14,296 bases of DNA, from positions 1-14,296 of the forward strand of contig JAQTNM010000014.1 of assembly GCA_028713875.1 (NCBI GenBank). Direction: 5' to 3'. The notes under the pieces are model-generated. The model searched no databases and was not told the DNA's origin. It saw only the letters and a list, made by a program, of their open reading frames with translations. This DNA is from Candidatus Omnitrophota bacterium. Lineage in GTDB: Bacteria; Omnitrophota; Gorgyraeia; Gygaellales; Profunditerraquicolaceae. Positions 6,850 through 13,206 of this stretch are shown here, in pieces (position 1 is the stretch's first letter; the number at the start of each line of letters is the position of its first letter). The position numbers and the translations under genes were made by a program.

Positions 6850-7629
6850 TCAAAGTGAAGCTGGAGGCATTTTCGTGTGTTGCCCTGCCAGGATATGTAT
6901 CGTCCCGGATTTTACCATGGAATCCAGGATAAACCCTGGGATATTGCTTTTGTCTCCTAAAATCATAGCGCCTAAAATTCCTGCCGTGCCTGAGGAAGTA
7001 TACCTGAAAATCACTTCTTCTATCTTGTCCTTAATCCATAAGGAGAATCTTTTGACCTTTGAGCCTTTATCTTTATCCAGTCTGGTTACGTCTGTCTCGG
7101 ATCTTACGTGCATTACCAGCCATATGCCCTGCCTTTTTAAATAATCCCTGTAACTTTGATTGAAACTAAAAGGCCGGCGCAGATCCCCGCAAAGGATTAA
7201 CTGCTGTCCGTAATGAAAATTTTTACTGCTCTTTACCCGGGCCAGAATATCGCCGCAGGCGCTGCGGCTGGAATCCCCAATCTGTATTTGCTCTACCCGG
7301 AACATAAAGGAAGAGGAGCCGTCTTTTTCCCTGGGCTCCTCATTAATAAAGCCTTTGATAATAGACGATCCTAACTTTGCTGAATAAGGATATTTAGCAA
7401 TATTACAGGCCGGCAAATACCGGCTGTTCTTAAGCAGTATCACCCCCAGAAGGAATGCCAGACACAGCAGGCAGATGTTAAAAACGGGCTTGTGTTCCTG
7501 TGTAAGAATGGCGCCAAACAGGATTATGCCTGTTAAAAGATATGCGGGAATAAATGAAAGCGGGATTTTGTCTGCGAAAAATATCCCCAGGCAAAAAAGA
7601 AGCGTTAATGCGGCTAAGGGCCGTTTCAT
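6850..7629 (-). pseudogene. comEC: Truncated comEC (N-terminal fragment only)
   Basis: The first 259 residues of the ComEC/Rec2 DNA-uptake channel. Visible are N-terminal membrane segments (about 5-60), then the soluble N-terminal domain (DUF4131-like, with DILARVKSS...GQQLILCGDLRRP), and the start of the competence region, GAMILGDKS...MVKSGTIHILA. In intact proteins SGTIHILA continues as (V/I)SG-h-HVG into the multi-span channel. Here it changes at 6885/6886 to GQHTKMPPASL and stops. Family members are usually around 700-850 aa, so about two thirds are missing. A functional channel is not possible from this piece. I chose ATG 7627-7629; a TTG one codon upstream is the alternative. It lies directly behind comEA, the usual pairing. 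The rest of the gene is not in the window and could lie beyond base 1. Confidence 0.8.
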
Positions 7630-7634
7630 CAATA

Positions 7635-7964
7635 TTACCTGATCACAAACTCATCTTTGATCTTTTCATATTTTGAGCCGGTAATGCCTTTTATGCGCCT
7701 TAATTCCTCAACATCACGGAATCCGCCCTCTTTCAGGCGATATTCAATTATGCGTCCGGCTATTTTTTCTCCGATCCCGCGCACCCTCATCAGCACGGGC
7801 ATATCCGCCCGGTTAAGGTCTATTTTCGTCATATCCTTCCTTAAAACAGCGGCGGCCATGCTTGAGGAAAAATTTTTGCGCACGTAATCTATGCCGGCGC
7901 CTGCCAGGCTTGCGATCGCAAGGAATAATATCACCTGCCGTTCCTGTTTGCTAAGATTAAACAT
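7635..7964 (-). CDS. comEA: ComEA-family helix-hairpin-helix DNA-binding protein
   Basis: A 109-aa membrane-anchored DNA receptor of the competence type. Residues about 10-24 (QVILFLAIASLAGAG) are the membrane anchor. From about residue 49 onward comes the ComEA-type double helix-hairpin-helix: IDLNRADMPVLMRVRGIGEK, then IAGRIIEYR, GGFRDVEELRRIKGI. HhH domains bind the double-stranded DNA backbone and deliver it to ComEC. I set the start at ATG 7962-7964 because AAAGGGGGA sits 8 nt upstream; an in-frame start 11 codons further up (7997) lacks such a site. The gene ends 5 nt before the comEC start. With comEC truncated, its uptake role is probably lost or reduced here. Confidence 0.85.
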   Translation of the reverse strand: MFNLSKQERQVILFLAIASLAGAGIDYVRKNFSSSMAAAVLRKDMTKIDLNRADMPVLMRVRGIGEKIAGRIIEYRLKEGGFRDVEELRRIKGITGSKYEKIKDEFVIR

Positions 7965-8020
7965 ATAACTATCCCCCTTTGTCTTAATTGACGCCAAAAC
8001 CCGGCAAATCTAACCGAAAT

Positions 8021-8050
8021 ATTATCATGTATATGTCTACTTGATGTCAG
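8021..8050 (-). promoter_or_regulatory. Possible comEA promoter using the edge of the inverted-repeat element
   Basis: On the minus strand, CTGACA (complement of 8045-8050) and GATAAT (complement of 8021-8026) are 18 nt apart, each one mismatch from consensus. The -35 hexamer is part of the terminal repeat of the 8044-8206 element. The predicted leader to the comEA ATG is about 50 nt and contains its Shine-Dalgarno. Confidence 0.38.
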
Positions 8051-8206
8051 GTCTTGCTGGAGTGCGCATTAGAAAATTTTCGGCAAATGTGCGCAAGGAC
8101 TTACGAGGAGCGTAGGGCAGATAATCCGATAAAGGCTATCCGCAGCGACGAGGTAAGCCGTAGCGCACGGCGAAAATTTTCAGCGCACGGAAGCAAGACC
8201 TGACAT
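8044..8206. repeat. 163-bp nested inverted-repeat element between leuS and comEA
   Basis: The two ends are exact 15-bp inverted repeats: ATGTCAGGTCTTGCT at 8044-8058 and its complement at 8192-8206. Inside, matched in order, are GTGCGC (8062-8067) with GCGCAC (8183-8188), AAAATTTTCG (8073-8082) with CGAAAATTTT (8171-8180), and a second GTGCGC (8089-8094) with GCGCAC (8163-8168). Further in, CTTAC pairs with GTAAG and GATA with TATC. The whole segment can fold into one long imperfect hairpin. No convincing coding frame and no clear target-site duplication flank it. It resembles a MITE or a REP/BIME-like element. It begins 9 nt beyond the leuS stop and lacks a T-run in the minus direction, so it is not an ordinary terminator. 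Confidence 0.75.
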
Positions 8207-8215
8207 TTTGTGGGC

Positions 8216-10615
8216 TTATACTACGATATTAACTAACTTACGGGGGACAATAATGCAGTTTTTGGGGGACTTGCCTTGCATCCAAGATATAACTTTTTCA
8301 TCTCCAAGCGCCAGCTCTCTCAGCTTCTCATCCCGGATATCCGAGGGAACCTCTATTTTTGCGCGCACCTTGCCGTTGACCTGGACTACAACGGTGACCT
8401 GGTCTTCAACTAATAATGCGGGGTCGTATTCCGGCCAGGCGGCTTTAAATACGCTTTCTTTGTTGCCCAGGCCATGCCATAATTCCTCGCAGAAATGCGG
8501 GGCAACCGGAGCCAGCATGATGATAAGCCTTGAAAACACCTCTCTATCCGCTGCGGACTGGTAAATCGCATTGACGAATTCCATTATTGCGGCGATTGCA
8601 GTGTTAAACTTGAATTCCCGAATATCTTCGGTGACTTTCTTAATAGTTTTATGCATTGTCCGCGCCAGGTCCATATCGGCTTTTTCTGCCAGGTTCTCCC
8701 GGATGCGCCAGACGCGGTTTAAGAACCTGAATGCGCCTTCTATGCCTTTTTCATCCCATTCCAGCTCGGTTTCCGGAGGCGCGGCAAAAAGGATAAATAA
8801 CCTTAAAGTATCCGCCCCGTATCTTGAGATAATCGCATCCGGGTCAACGGTATTACCTCTGGACTTGGACATTACTTCCCCGTCTTTTAAGACCATGCCC
8901 TGGGTCAGCAGTCTCTGGAACGGCTCGTTAAAATCCAGAAGCCCCAGGTCCTTTAAGAATTTGGTAAAAAAGCGGGAATAGAGAAGATGCAGGACAGCAT
9001 GTTCTATGCCGCCGATATACTGGTCCACGGTCATCCAGTAAGCCGCTTCTTTTTTGTCAAAAGGCCCTTCCCGGAATTTTGGCGAGCAGAAACGCAAGAA
9101 ATACCATGAAGAATCAATGAAAGTGGCCATGGTATCGGTTTCCCTTCTAGCCGCAGCATTACATTTGGGGCATTTGGCGTTCACGAATTCTTTCACTTGA
9201 TTCAAAGGGCTGCCGCCTTTGCCGGTAAAACGCACGTCTTCCGGTAACTCTACGGGTAAGTTTTCATAAGGCACCCCGACAATCCCGCATTTGTCGCAAT
9301 AAATAACCGGTATAGGAGTACCCCAATAGCGCTGCCTGGAAATGAGCCAGTCGCGCAGCCGCCAGTTGACCGTGATCTTTCCTGTGCCGGTTTTCTCCAT
9401 CCACTCGGCTATCCTGCTTTTTGCTTCCTGATTATCTAAACCGTCAAACTCTCCGGAATTGACCTGGGTTCCTGCGCCCTCGTAGGCCCCGGTTAATTCT
9501 TCGGCTGATTTTAGATTTTGCCCCGCGGGCCGAATGACAATGCGCATAGGCAATTTATGTTCTTTGGCAAAAAGGAAATCCCTCTGGTCATGGGCAGGCA
9601 CAGCCATAATCGCGCCTGTGCCGTATTCCATCAATACATAATCAGCTACCCAAATAGGCATGACTTCGTTATTCACCGGATTCACGGCATACCTTCCGGT
9701 AAACACACCCTCCTTTTTCAACCCGGCGGCAGTGCGTTCAAGGCTAGTCTCTTTACTTACCTTGTCAATAAACTTTAAGATTTCTTTTTCCCGGGGCAGG
9801 CCTTTGATTATTTTCCTAACAAAAGGATGTTCGGGGGCAAGCACGATGTAGGTGGCGCCGAATATTGTATCCTGGCGCGTGGTAAATACGGGAATAACCT
9901 CTCCGGTCTCTTTTTCCTTAAAATAAATTTCTACTCCCTGGCTCTTACCCAGCCAGTTCCTCTGCATGGTTAATACGCGCTCCGGCCAGTCTTTGAGCTT
10001 GTCCAGGTCCTCAAGCAGCCTCTCTTTATACTCGGTGATCTTGATGAACCACTGCTCCAACTCTTTCTGGATAACCTCTTTCTTGCAGCGCCAGCATTTT
10101 CCTTCAATGACTTCTTCGTTGGCCAGGGTAGTCTCGCAGTCAGGGCACCAGTTAACTACTGCCGCTTTTTTATAGGCCAGGCCTTTCTCAAACATCTTCA
10201 GGAATATCCACTGGTTCCAACGGTAATATTCAGGCAGGCACGTAGAGACCTCCCTTTCCCAGTCATAGGAAAAACCCATGGCCTTAAGTTCCTTGCGCAT
10301 CTGGTTGATACAATTTATGGTCCAGGCTGCAGGGTGGCTCTTGTTTTTGATGGCGGCGTTCTCCGCGGGCTGGCCAAAGGCGTCAAAGCCCATCGGATGC
10401 AGGACATTAAAACCCTGCATCATTTTAAAACGGCTGGCTACGTCTCCGATGGTATAATTGCGCACATGGCCCATATGTATCCTGCCGGAAGGATAAGGGA
10501 ACATCTCCAGGAGATAATACTTTTTCCTGACGGGATCAGGCTTTGCGTTAAAAATCTTACCCTCTTCCCAAATTTCTTGCCACCTGCGTTCTATCTCTTT
10601 GAAAGGATATATCAT
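8216..10615 (-). CDS. leuS: Leucyl-tRNA synthetase
   Basis: Charges tRNA-Leu with leucine in the cytoplasm (class Ia synthetase). The HIGH motif is H47-M-G-H50 in GRIHMGHVRNYTIGD, and the KMSKS motif appears as M582-S-K-S in GEVMSKSRGN. The CP1 editing domain is present, with TTRQDTIFGATY (about 245-256) and GTGAIMAVPAHDQRDF (about 332-347) containing the conserved aspartate needed to clear mischarged tRNA. Two zinc-type cysteine sets are visible: CPDC/CWRC (157-160, 174-177) and CDKC/CPKC (440-443, 482-485). The C-terminal segment VQVNGKVRAKIEVP is standard. At 799 aa it is somewhat shorter than the E. coli enzyme (860). Its ATG overlaps the nfo stop by 4 nt (ATGA), so the two are translationally coupled. 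Confidence 0.98.
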   Translation of the reverse strand: MIYPFKEIERRWQEIWEEGKIFNAKPDPVRKKYYLLEMFPYPSGRIHMGHVRNYTIGDVASRFKMMQGFNVLHPMGFDAFGQPAENAAIKNKSHPAAWTINCINQMRKELKAMGFSYDWEREVSTCLPEYYRWNQWIFLKMFEKGLAYKKAAVVNWCPDCETTLANEEVIEGKCWRCKKEVIQKELEQWFIKITEYKERLLEDLDKLKDWPERVLTMQRNWLGKSQGVEIYFKEKETGEVIPVFTTRQDTIFGATYIVLAPEHPFVRKIIKGLPREKEILKFIDKVSKETSLERTAAGLKKEGVFTGRYAVNPVNNEVMPIWVADYVLMEYGTGAIMAVPAHDQRDFLFAKEHKLPMRIVIRPAGQNLKSAEELTGAYEGAGTQVNSGEFDGLDNQEAKSRIAEWMEKTGTGKITVNWRLRDWLISRQRYWGTPIPVIYCDKCGIVGVPYENLPVELPEDVRFTGKGGSPLNQVKEFVNAKCPKCNAAARRETDTMATFIDSSWYFLRFCSPKFREGPFDKKEAAYWMTVDQYIGGIEHAVLHLLYSRFFTKFLKDLGLLDFNEPFQRLLTQGMVLKDGEVMSKSRGNTVDPDAIISRYGADTLRLFILFAAPPETELEWDEKGIEGAFRFLNRVWRIRENLAEKADMDLARTMHKTIKKVTEDIREFKFNTAIAAIMEFVNAIYQSAADREVFSRLIIMLAPVAPHFCEELWHGLGNKESVFKAAWPEYDPALLVEDQVTVVVQVNGKVRAKIEVPSDIRDEKLRELALGDEKVISWMQGKSPKNCIIVPRKLVNIVV

Positions 10616-11457
10616 TCTTTCCTTAATTTCCTTACCGTATTCAGGTTCATCGCGTCGGATTTTTCGCTGTCCTTGGGTGTCTCTAAAATAAAAGCCGCGT
10701 CTCTCAATTTAGGGTGGTTAATGATCCTCTTCATACCGGTAAGGCCGATCCTGCCTTTGCCGATATGCTCATGCCGGTCGTGCCTGGAGCCGAGCTTGCC
10801 TTTGGCATCGTTTAAATGAATAAGCTTAACCAAGCCAAGGCCTGCTGTCTTGTCTATCTCCTCCAGCATTGCCTCAAGGCCCTGCGCGGTTGCGATATCG
10901 TATCCGGCTAAATAGGCATGCGCGGTATCCAGGCAAAGCCCGATGCGCTTTTTATTTGTCAGCCCGGCAATTACTCTCTGCTGGTGCTCAAATTTATATC
11001 CCAGCCATGAACCTGAGCCGGCGGTATTTTCCAGTAATATGCCCACGTCGGCCTTATAGGTCTTTTCTAAAATAATATTCAAGGCCTCGGTTAACCTCTT
11101 TAAGCCCGCGTTTTCAGAAGTATTCTTATGGCTGCCCATATGGGTGACAATATATTCGGCTTTTAATTTCTGCGCCTCCAGGATATCTTCAACATAGGCA
11201 TTGATGGAAGCCCGGTAGAGCCGGCGGTCCGGAGAAGCCAGGTTGATCAAATACGCTATGTGGATGAATACGGGATTTATGCCGGTTTCGGACTTACGCG
11301 CCTTAAATTCCTCTATATCTTCATGGCTTAAAGAACGCTCCCGCCATCTTTGCGGGCTGCGCGAAAAAATCTGCATGGTATTGCAGCCCAATTCCTGCGC
11401 CCGCTCCAAAGTCTCATAAATCCTGCCTGCCCCGGAAATGTGCACGCCTAATTTCAT
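10612..11457 (-). CDS. nfo: Endonuclease IV (AP endonuclease)
   Basis: A 281-aa base-excision-repair enzyme that cuts 5' of abasic sites. The complete set of nine tri-zinc ligands can be read: H66 (FIHIA), H106 (VTHMGSH), E143 (LLENTAG), D177 and H180 (CLDTAH), H214 (IHLND), D227 and H229 (HDRH), E259 (LETPK). Spacing matches E. coli Nfo with a shift of 2-3 residues, and the length is nearly the same. It is the first gene of an nfo-leuS operon. No Shine-Dalgarno lies before the ATG; instead the -10 box of a near-consensus promoter ends 6 nt upstream, which predicts a leaderless mRNA. Confidence 0.97.
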   Translation of the reverse strand: MKLGVHISGAGRIYETLERAQELGCNTMQIFSRSPQRWRERSLSHEDIEEFKARKSETGINPVFIHIAYLINLASPDRRLYRASINAYVEDILEAQKLKAEYIVTHMGSHKNTSENAGLKRLTEALNIILEKTYKADVGILLENTAGSGSWLGYKFEHQQRVIAGLTNKKRIGLCLDTAHAYLAGYDIATAQGLEAMLEEIDKTAGLGLVKLIHLNDAKGKLGSRHDRHEHIGKGRIGLTGMKRIINHPKLRDAAFILETPKDSEKSDAMNLNTVRKLRKE

Positions 11458-11463
11458 CGTGTC

Positions 11464-11492
11464 ATTGTAACATAGAAGGCCGGCGAGGTCAA
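11464..11492 (-). promoter_or_regulatory. Sigma-70-type promoter of nfo-leuS, predicted leaderless
   Basis: On the minus strand, TTGACC (complement of 11487-11492) is 17 nt from TACAAT (complement of 11464-11469); each differs from consensus by one base. Only six bases separate the -10 box from the nfo ATG, placing the start of transcription at or within a base or two of the A of ATG. The -35 box overlaps the last codons of the upstream membrane-protein gene. Confidence 0.7.
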
Positions 11493-12142
11493 AATCTTAT
11501 CCAGGGGTTGATCTTCAATTTTTTATGCTTGGCGTATAGCAAAAATATATAAGTCCAATCAAGGATAAAAGTTGCTCCTCCCAGCAGGCTAAAAAATGGC
11601 GAAAACCTGAATAACAAATAAGGAGAAAAGGCCGCGAAGGAGCCGGCCATTTTTAAAAATGCGATATATATTGATTGGCCCCCTATATTATTGCGCTTAA
11701 GCAGCATGAATATAAACAAAAGGGACATCATGCAGTTTTGGGTATACCCGGAATATACGCCCCGCCAGTCTTTAAGCTCATAGGTGATAAATAATATTGC
11801 CGAAAAGCTGATGGCTGCAGTCAATATCAGGATAGGATGGAAAAAACGCTTTAATATTGCCTGGTTTGCTACCGACCTGCCGTATTTAACGATCTGGAAC
11901 AGGATTACCGCGTCTAATAAGAACCAGGGGATATTAAAATAAAGTTTGGCCGGGCATTGCGGATAAACAAACGAAAATATGAATTCCCAGGATAAGTTGG
12001 CGCAAGCGGCCACTAACGGCATCCCGTAAGTCTTGTCTTGATATCCGCGCTTGATTATCAGGATATAGGCTAATGTCCAGAATAGCCCGGGTATGACCCG
12101 TATGCACCAAAATGCAATCAGCAAATTCACATCAGTAATCAT
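11489..12142 (-). CDS. Multi-span membrane protein, possible Pyr4-type transmembrane terpene cyclase
   Basis: A 217-aa integral membrane protein with about seven hydrophobic segments and no cleavable signal. Several features recall the Pyr4/PaxB-type transmembrane terpene cyclases: an early D-x-T-Y-x-MP element (D36-K-T-Y-G-M-P42), then N49-L-S-W-E53-F-I-F in the second or third segment, a PWFLLD77 segment, and ILD195W near the C-terminus. In characterised fungal members a glutamate in the WE element and a late aspartate act as acids that start cyclisation of prenyl or epoxyprenyl substrates. E53 and D195 occupy the corresponding places here. No isoprenoid gene is nearby to support that chemistry, so function remains a family-level guess. 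It starts at ATG 12140-12142, with AAAGGA about 11 nt upstream. tRNA-Ala precedes it on the same strand. Confidence 0.62.
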   Translation of the reverse strand: MITDVNLLIAFWCIRVIPGLFWTLAYILIIKRGYQDKTYGMPLVAACANLSWEFIFSFVYPQCPAKLYFNIPWFLLDAVILFQIVKYGRSVANQAILKRFFHPILILTAAISFSAILFITYELKDWRGVYSGYTQNCMMSLLFIFMLLKRNNIGGQSIYIAFLKMAGSFAAFSPYLLFRFSPFFSLLGGATFILDWTYIFLLYAKHKKLKINPWIRF

Positions 12143-12235
12143 GAATCAAACTATCCTTTGTCCTTATTGAATTAAGCGTATCCTGCGATTGAGGAATGAA
12201 ATTGAGAGCCCCGGAAAGAATTTCTTAAAAAAGAT

Positions 12236-12311
12236 TGGTGGAGCCGGGGGGAGTTGAACCCCCGACCTTTTGACTGCCAGTCAAACGCGCTCCCAACTGC
12301 GCTACGGCCCC
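12236..12311 (-). tRNA. tRNA-Ala (anticodon GGC)
   Basis: The reverse complement folds as a full cloverleaf: acceptor GGGGCCG pairs with CGGCTCC, and the anticodon stem TTTGA/TCAAA encloses loop CTGGCAG, anticodon GGC (complement of 12276-12278). The T arm contains GTTCAACTC. The G3-U70 wobble that defines alanine tRNAs is present. A73 is at 12239, and the genome encodes the CCA end (complement of 12236-12238). A run of six Ts follows shortly after, suitable for termination. Confidence 0.97.
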
Positions 12312-12323
12312 GAATGTTTTATA

Positions 12324-12352
12324 TTGACCTTTGTTATTTTAGAATATAAAAT
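12324..12352 (+). promoter_or_regulatory. Promoter of tRNA-Leu
   Basis: TTGACC at 12324-12329 and TAAAAT at 12347-12352 are 17 nt apart, each one base from consensus. The predicted start is near 12359, about 15 nt before the mature tRNA 5' end at 12374. It occupies the same DNA as the opposing tRNA-Ala promoter. Confidence 0.75.
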
Positions 12353-12364
12353 AGCTTGCGTCAA
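12336..12364 (-). promoter_or_regulatory. Promoter of tRNA-Ala
   Basis: On the minus strand, TTGACG (complement of 12359-12364) and TAAAAT (complement of 12336-12341) are 17 nt apart. The predicted start is near 12330, about 18 nt before the tRNA 5' end at 12311. It is interleaved with the plus-strand tRNA-Leu promoter. Confidence 0.75.
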
Positions 12365-12373
12365 CTAAATATT

Positions 12374-12456
12374 GCCGGAGTGGCGGAATGGCAGACGCGG
12401 CAGCCTCAAAAGCTGTTGAGGGCAACCTCATGGGGGTTCAAGTCCCTTCTCCGGCA
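12374..12456 (+). tRNA. tRNA-Leu (anticodon CAA)
   Basis: Acceptor GCCGGAG (12374-12380) pairs with CTCCGGC (12449-12455), followed by A73. The anticodon loop CTCAAAA, closed by GCAGC/GCTGT, gives anticodon CAA. A long variable arm (GAGGGCAACCTC) marks a class II tRNA, as expected for leucine. The T arm contains GTTCAAGTC. CCA is not encoded (ACTT follows). The gene is intact and has no intron. Confidence 0.97.
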
Positions 12457-12466
12457 CTTTTTAAAA

Positions 12467-13147
12467 ATGAAACAAAATATAAACTATAATTGGAATTCTA
12501 ATCTAGCTTATGCCGTAGGCCTCATAACCACCGATGGTAATCTATGTAAAGATGGAAGACATATTCTATTCACTACAACTGATAGACAATTGGCAAATGT
12601 ATTTAAGGGGTGCCTGGGCATTAAAAATAAAATCATGATGACTTCTCCAAGTGGATTTGGAAGAAAGAATGCATATAGAATAAATTTTGGAAATGTAAAA
12701 TTATATAGATGGTTACAGAAAATTGGCATGGTGTCTAATAAAATGAATTTTAAAGGAAAGTTAAATATACGAGGCGGATATTTTGTTGATTTTTTACGCG
12801 GCCATCTCGATGGCGATGGGTCTATTTTTACCTGTACTGATAGGTATATGGCTTATAAAGGAAGGAGATACGTTTACAACAGGTTATATACAAATTTTAT
12901 TTCTACCAATCGCAGGCAAATTAAATGGATTCGGTCTCGAATAAAGGAAATTCTCAATATACAGGGGTCTTTAACTTCTTATCTAAAGAAAGATAGAAAA
13001 ATTCCTATCTGGCAACTTCGTTTTGCTAAAAACGACTCACTTAAGCTATTGCATTGGATATACTATAAGCCTACCTTGCCTTGTTTAAACCGTAAGAGAA
13101 AAATTGCTGAACGATTCTTAAGAAATCGCCTTTGGGGTATTCCTTAG
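12467..13147 (+). CDS. LAGLIDADG homing endonuclease, free-standing
   Basis: A 226-aa two-motif LAGLIDADG endonuclease. The first motif is LAYAVGLITTDGN (residues 13-25, metal-binding D23) and the second FLRGHLDGDGS (108-117, D116). Two motifs in one chain mean it should act as a monomer on a long, nearly asymmetric target. The C-terminal half is basic (RKRKIAERFLRNR), as in DNA-binding members. I set the start at ATG 12467-12469, 10 nt after tRNA-Leu. The frame stays open upstream through the tRNA, but those codons are simply tRNA sequence. No Shine-Dalgarno and no promoter of its own are visible, so expression probably depends on read-through from the tRNA-Leu promoter. The gene is much more AT-rich than its neighbours and the only protein gene on plus, both signs of recent transfer. 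No intron or intein surrounds it. Confidence 0.85.
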   Translation: MKQNINYNWNSNLAYAVGLITTDGNLCKDGRHILFTTTDRQLANVFKGCLGIKNKIMMTSPSGFGRKNAYRINFGNVKLYRWLQKIGMVSNKMNFKGKLNIRGGYFVDFLRGHLDGDGSIFTCTDRYMAYKGRRYVYNRLYTNFISTNRRQIKWIRSRIKEILNIQGSLTSYLKKDRKIPIWQLRFAKNDSLKLLHWIYYKPTLPCLNRKRKIAERFLRNRLWGIP

Positions 13148-13206
13148 ACGAAGGGCACCATTTAAAAATATTCCCCTCCGATAGTATTCCCGAGACACAA
13201 TACAAC

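Noticed and set aside
7635..7997. Longer comEA beginning at 7997
   Set aside because: The 11 extra residues lack a ribosome-binding site, whereas the ATG at 7962-7964 has AAAGGGGGA at a proper distance and places the membrane anchor near the N-terminus.
8044..8206. The inverted repeat read as a rho-independent terminator of leuS
   Set aside because: No T-run follows the outer stem in the minus direction and the element is far longer and more elaborate than a terminator.
8208..10819. Several long plus-strand open frames across leuS and the start region of nfo
   Set aside because: They lie antisense to well-recognised genes, lack family-like sequence and ribosome-binding sites, and come from the codon bias of the real genes.
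12374..12456. Group I intron in tRNA-Leu, a common host of LAGLIDADG genes
   Set aside because: The tRNA is continuous and folds completely; the endonuclease lies outside it.
12356..12466. N-terminal extension of the homing endonuclease reading through tRNA-Leu
   Set aside because: The extra residues (GVAEWQTRQPQKLLRATSWG and onward) are a translation of the tRNA itself; the LAGLIDADG protein begins naturally at ATG 12467.
12457..13170. Direct repeats or a tRNA 3'-end copy marking an integrated element around the endonuclease
   Set aside because: Only a short A/T-rich match (TTAAAAAT) is shared between the two flanks, which is expected by chance; no duplicate of the tRNA 3' end is present.
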